Of a stretch of 5,414 nt of DNA, positions 5,242-5,414 are shown one piece after another (position 1 is the stretch's first letter; each line of letters opens with the position of its first letter). The notes below the pieces were generated by a model, which was not told the DNA's origin, did no database searches, and saw only the letters and a list, made by a program, of their open reading frames with translations. The DNA comes from an uncultured Neomegalonema sp. (lineage in GTDB: Bacteria > Pseudomonadota > Alphaproteobacteria > Rhodobacterales > Rhodobacteraceae), in contig CALGNW010000024.1 of the NCBI GenBank assembly GCA_937958345.1, forward strand, positions 1 to 5,414, in the 5' to 3' direction. The translations under genes were made by a program, and so were the position numbers.

Positions 5242-5414
5242 TAGGACTCTTCTTCCATCAGCCCGGCCTTGGCAGCCGTTAGCAATTCTTCGGACTTGGC
5301 GCGCAGCTCGGCTTCGTCAATCTTTGCGCCGCGTTCAGCCGCATCGGCGAGGACTTTTTGGATCACATCGTCGTCGCCAGCCTCTTTCATATCCGCGCCG
5401 ATCAGGGTGACGCC
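5241..5414 (-). CDS. F1F0-ATPase inhibitor zeta subunit (DUF1476), C-terminal part only
   Basis: A minus-strand frame enters from the right edge and runs 57 codons to TAA at 5243-5241. It reads GADMKEAGDDDVIQKVLAD, then AAERGAKIDEAELRAKSEEL and LTAAKAGLMEEES. This matches the C-terminal half of the DUF1476/zeta family as I know it: a V-x-ADF-x-E-x-GDDDV-x-x-KV turn, followed by a helix around ID-x-x-x-[LI]R-x-K-x-x-ELL and a short acidic tail. In alphaproteobacteria such as Paracoccus the zeta subunit inhibits ATP hydrolysis by the F1 motor through its N-terminal segment, which lies outside the window. Family members are about 100-110 residues, so roughly half is seen. The TAA overlaps the DUF2256 start by one base, which suggests the two genes share a transcript; a functional link is not implied. 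The assignment rests on pattern memory of the C-terminal half alone. Confidence 0.75.
   Translation of the reverse strand, partial: GVTLIGADMKEAGDDDVIQKVLADAAERGAKIDEAELRAKSEELLTAAKAGLMEEES
5247..5256 (-). promoter_or_regulatory. Ribosome-binding site deciding the DUF2256 ATC start
   Basis: The minus-strand sequence GGAAGAAGAG lies inside the last codons of the zeta-subunit gene and ends 5 bases before the ATC at 5241. Its purine content and spacing suit a Shine-Dalgarno role. It supports initiation at TAATC rather than at an in-frame ATT further upstream, which has no such site. Confidence 0.5.

Noticed and set aside
5241..5256. Programmed -1 frameshift fusing the zeta subunit to DUF2256
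   Set aside because: The frames are in a -1 relation, but no good heptameric slippery sequence lies before the TAA. The SD-like stretch plus the TAATC overlap explain the arrangement more simply.

Overview
The window looks like chromosomal housekeeping DNA from an alphaproteobacterium. Three things point there: the C-terminal end of an F1F0-ATPase zeta inhibitor (DUF1476, essentially an alphaproteobacterial family), a DksA that ends in the alphaproteobacterial pattern SLKRLIARPTAT...ERRERVYRDD with only one of the four zinc cysteines, and a long-variable-arm tRNA-Tyr. The genes are GC-rich; the first ~290 bases are visibly more AT-rich. I see no insertion sequence, CRISPR array or phage gene.

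Layout from left to right. Positions 1-289 hold only a possible 15-codon 5' end of a minus-strand gene running off the window. A minus-strand tRNA-Tyr(GTA) with encoded CCA lies at 290-375. It is divergent from the plus-strand gene rlmB (518-1282), a 23S rRNA 2'-O-ribose methyltransferase. rlmB converges on a minus-strand block. Read in its transcription direction (right to left) this block is: the C-terminal 57 codons of the ATPase zeta subunit (5414-5241); a 55-residue zinc-ribbon DUF2256 protein (5241-5074); a 513-residue iron-sulfur bacterial cryptochrome/(6-4) photolyase, PhrB type (5093-3552); dksA (3376-2954) with its own intrinsic terminator; and an exopolyphosphatase/pppGpp phosphatase (ppx, 2807-1338).

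Two functional themes stand out. dksA and ppx are neighbours that both bear on the stringent response: DksA is the RNA polymerase secondary-channel cofactor of (p)ppGpp, and the Ppx/GppA family degrades polyphosphate and/or pppGpp. The second theme is light-dependent DNA repair: the DUF2256 zinc ribbon overlaps the photolyase gene by 20 bases and is probably translationally coupled to it, suggesting an accessory protein for the Fe-S photolyase.

The most interesting point is the DUF2256 gene. Its reading frame and four cysteines are intact, but it has no ATG, GTG or TTG start. The place where a start is expected has the overlap TAATC instead of the classical TAATG, with a purine-rich Shine-Dalgarno-like stretch 5 bases upstream. 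It is therefore either a non-canonical AUC-initiated gene or one whose start has just been lost, and ordinary gene finders would miss it.
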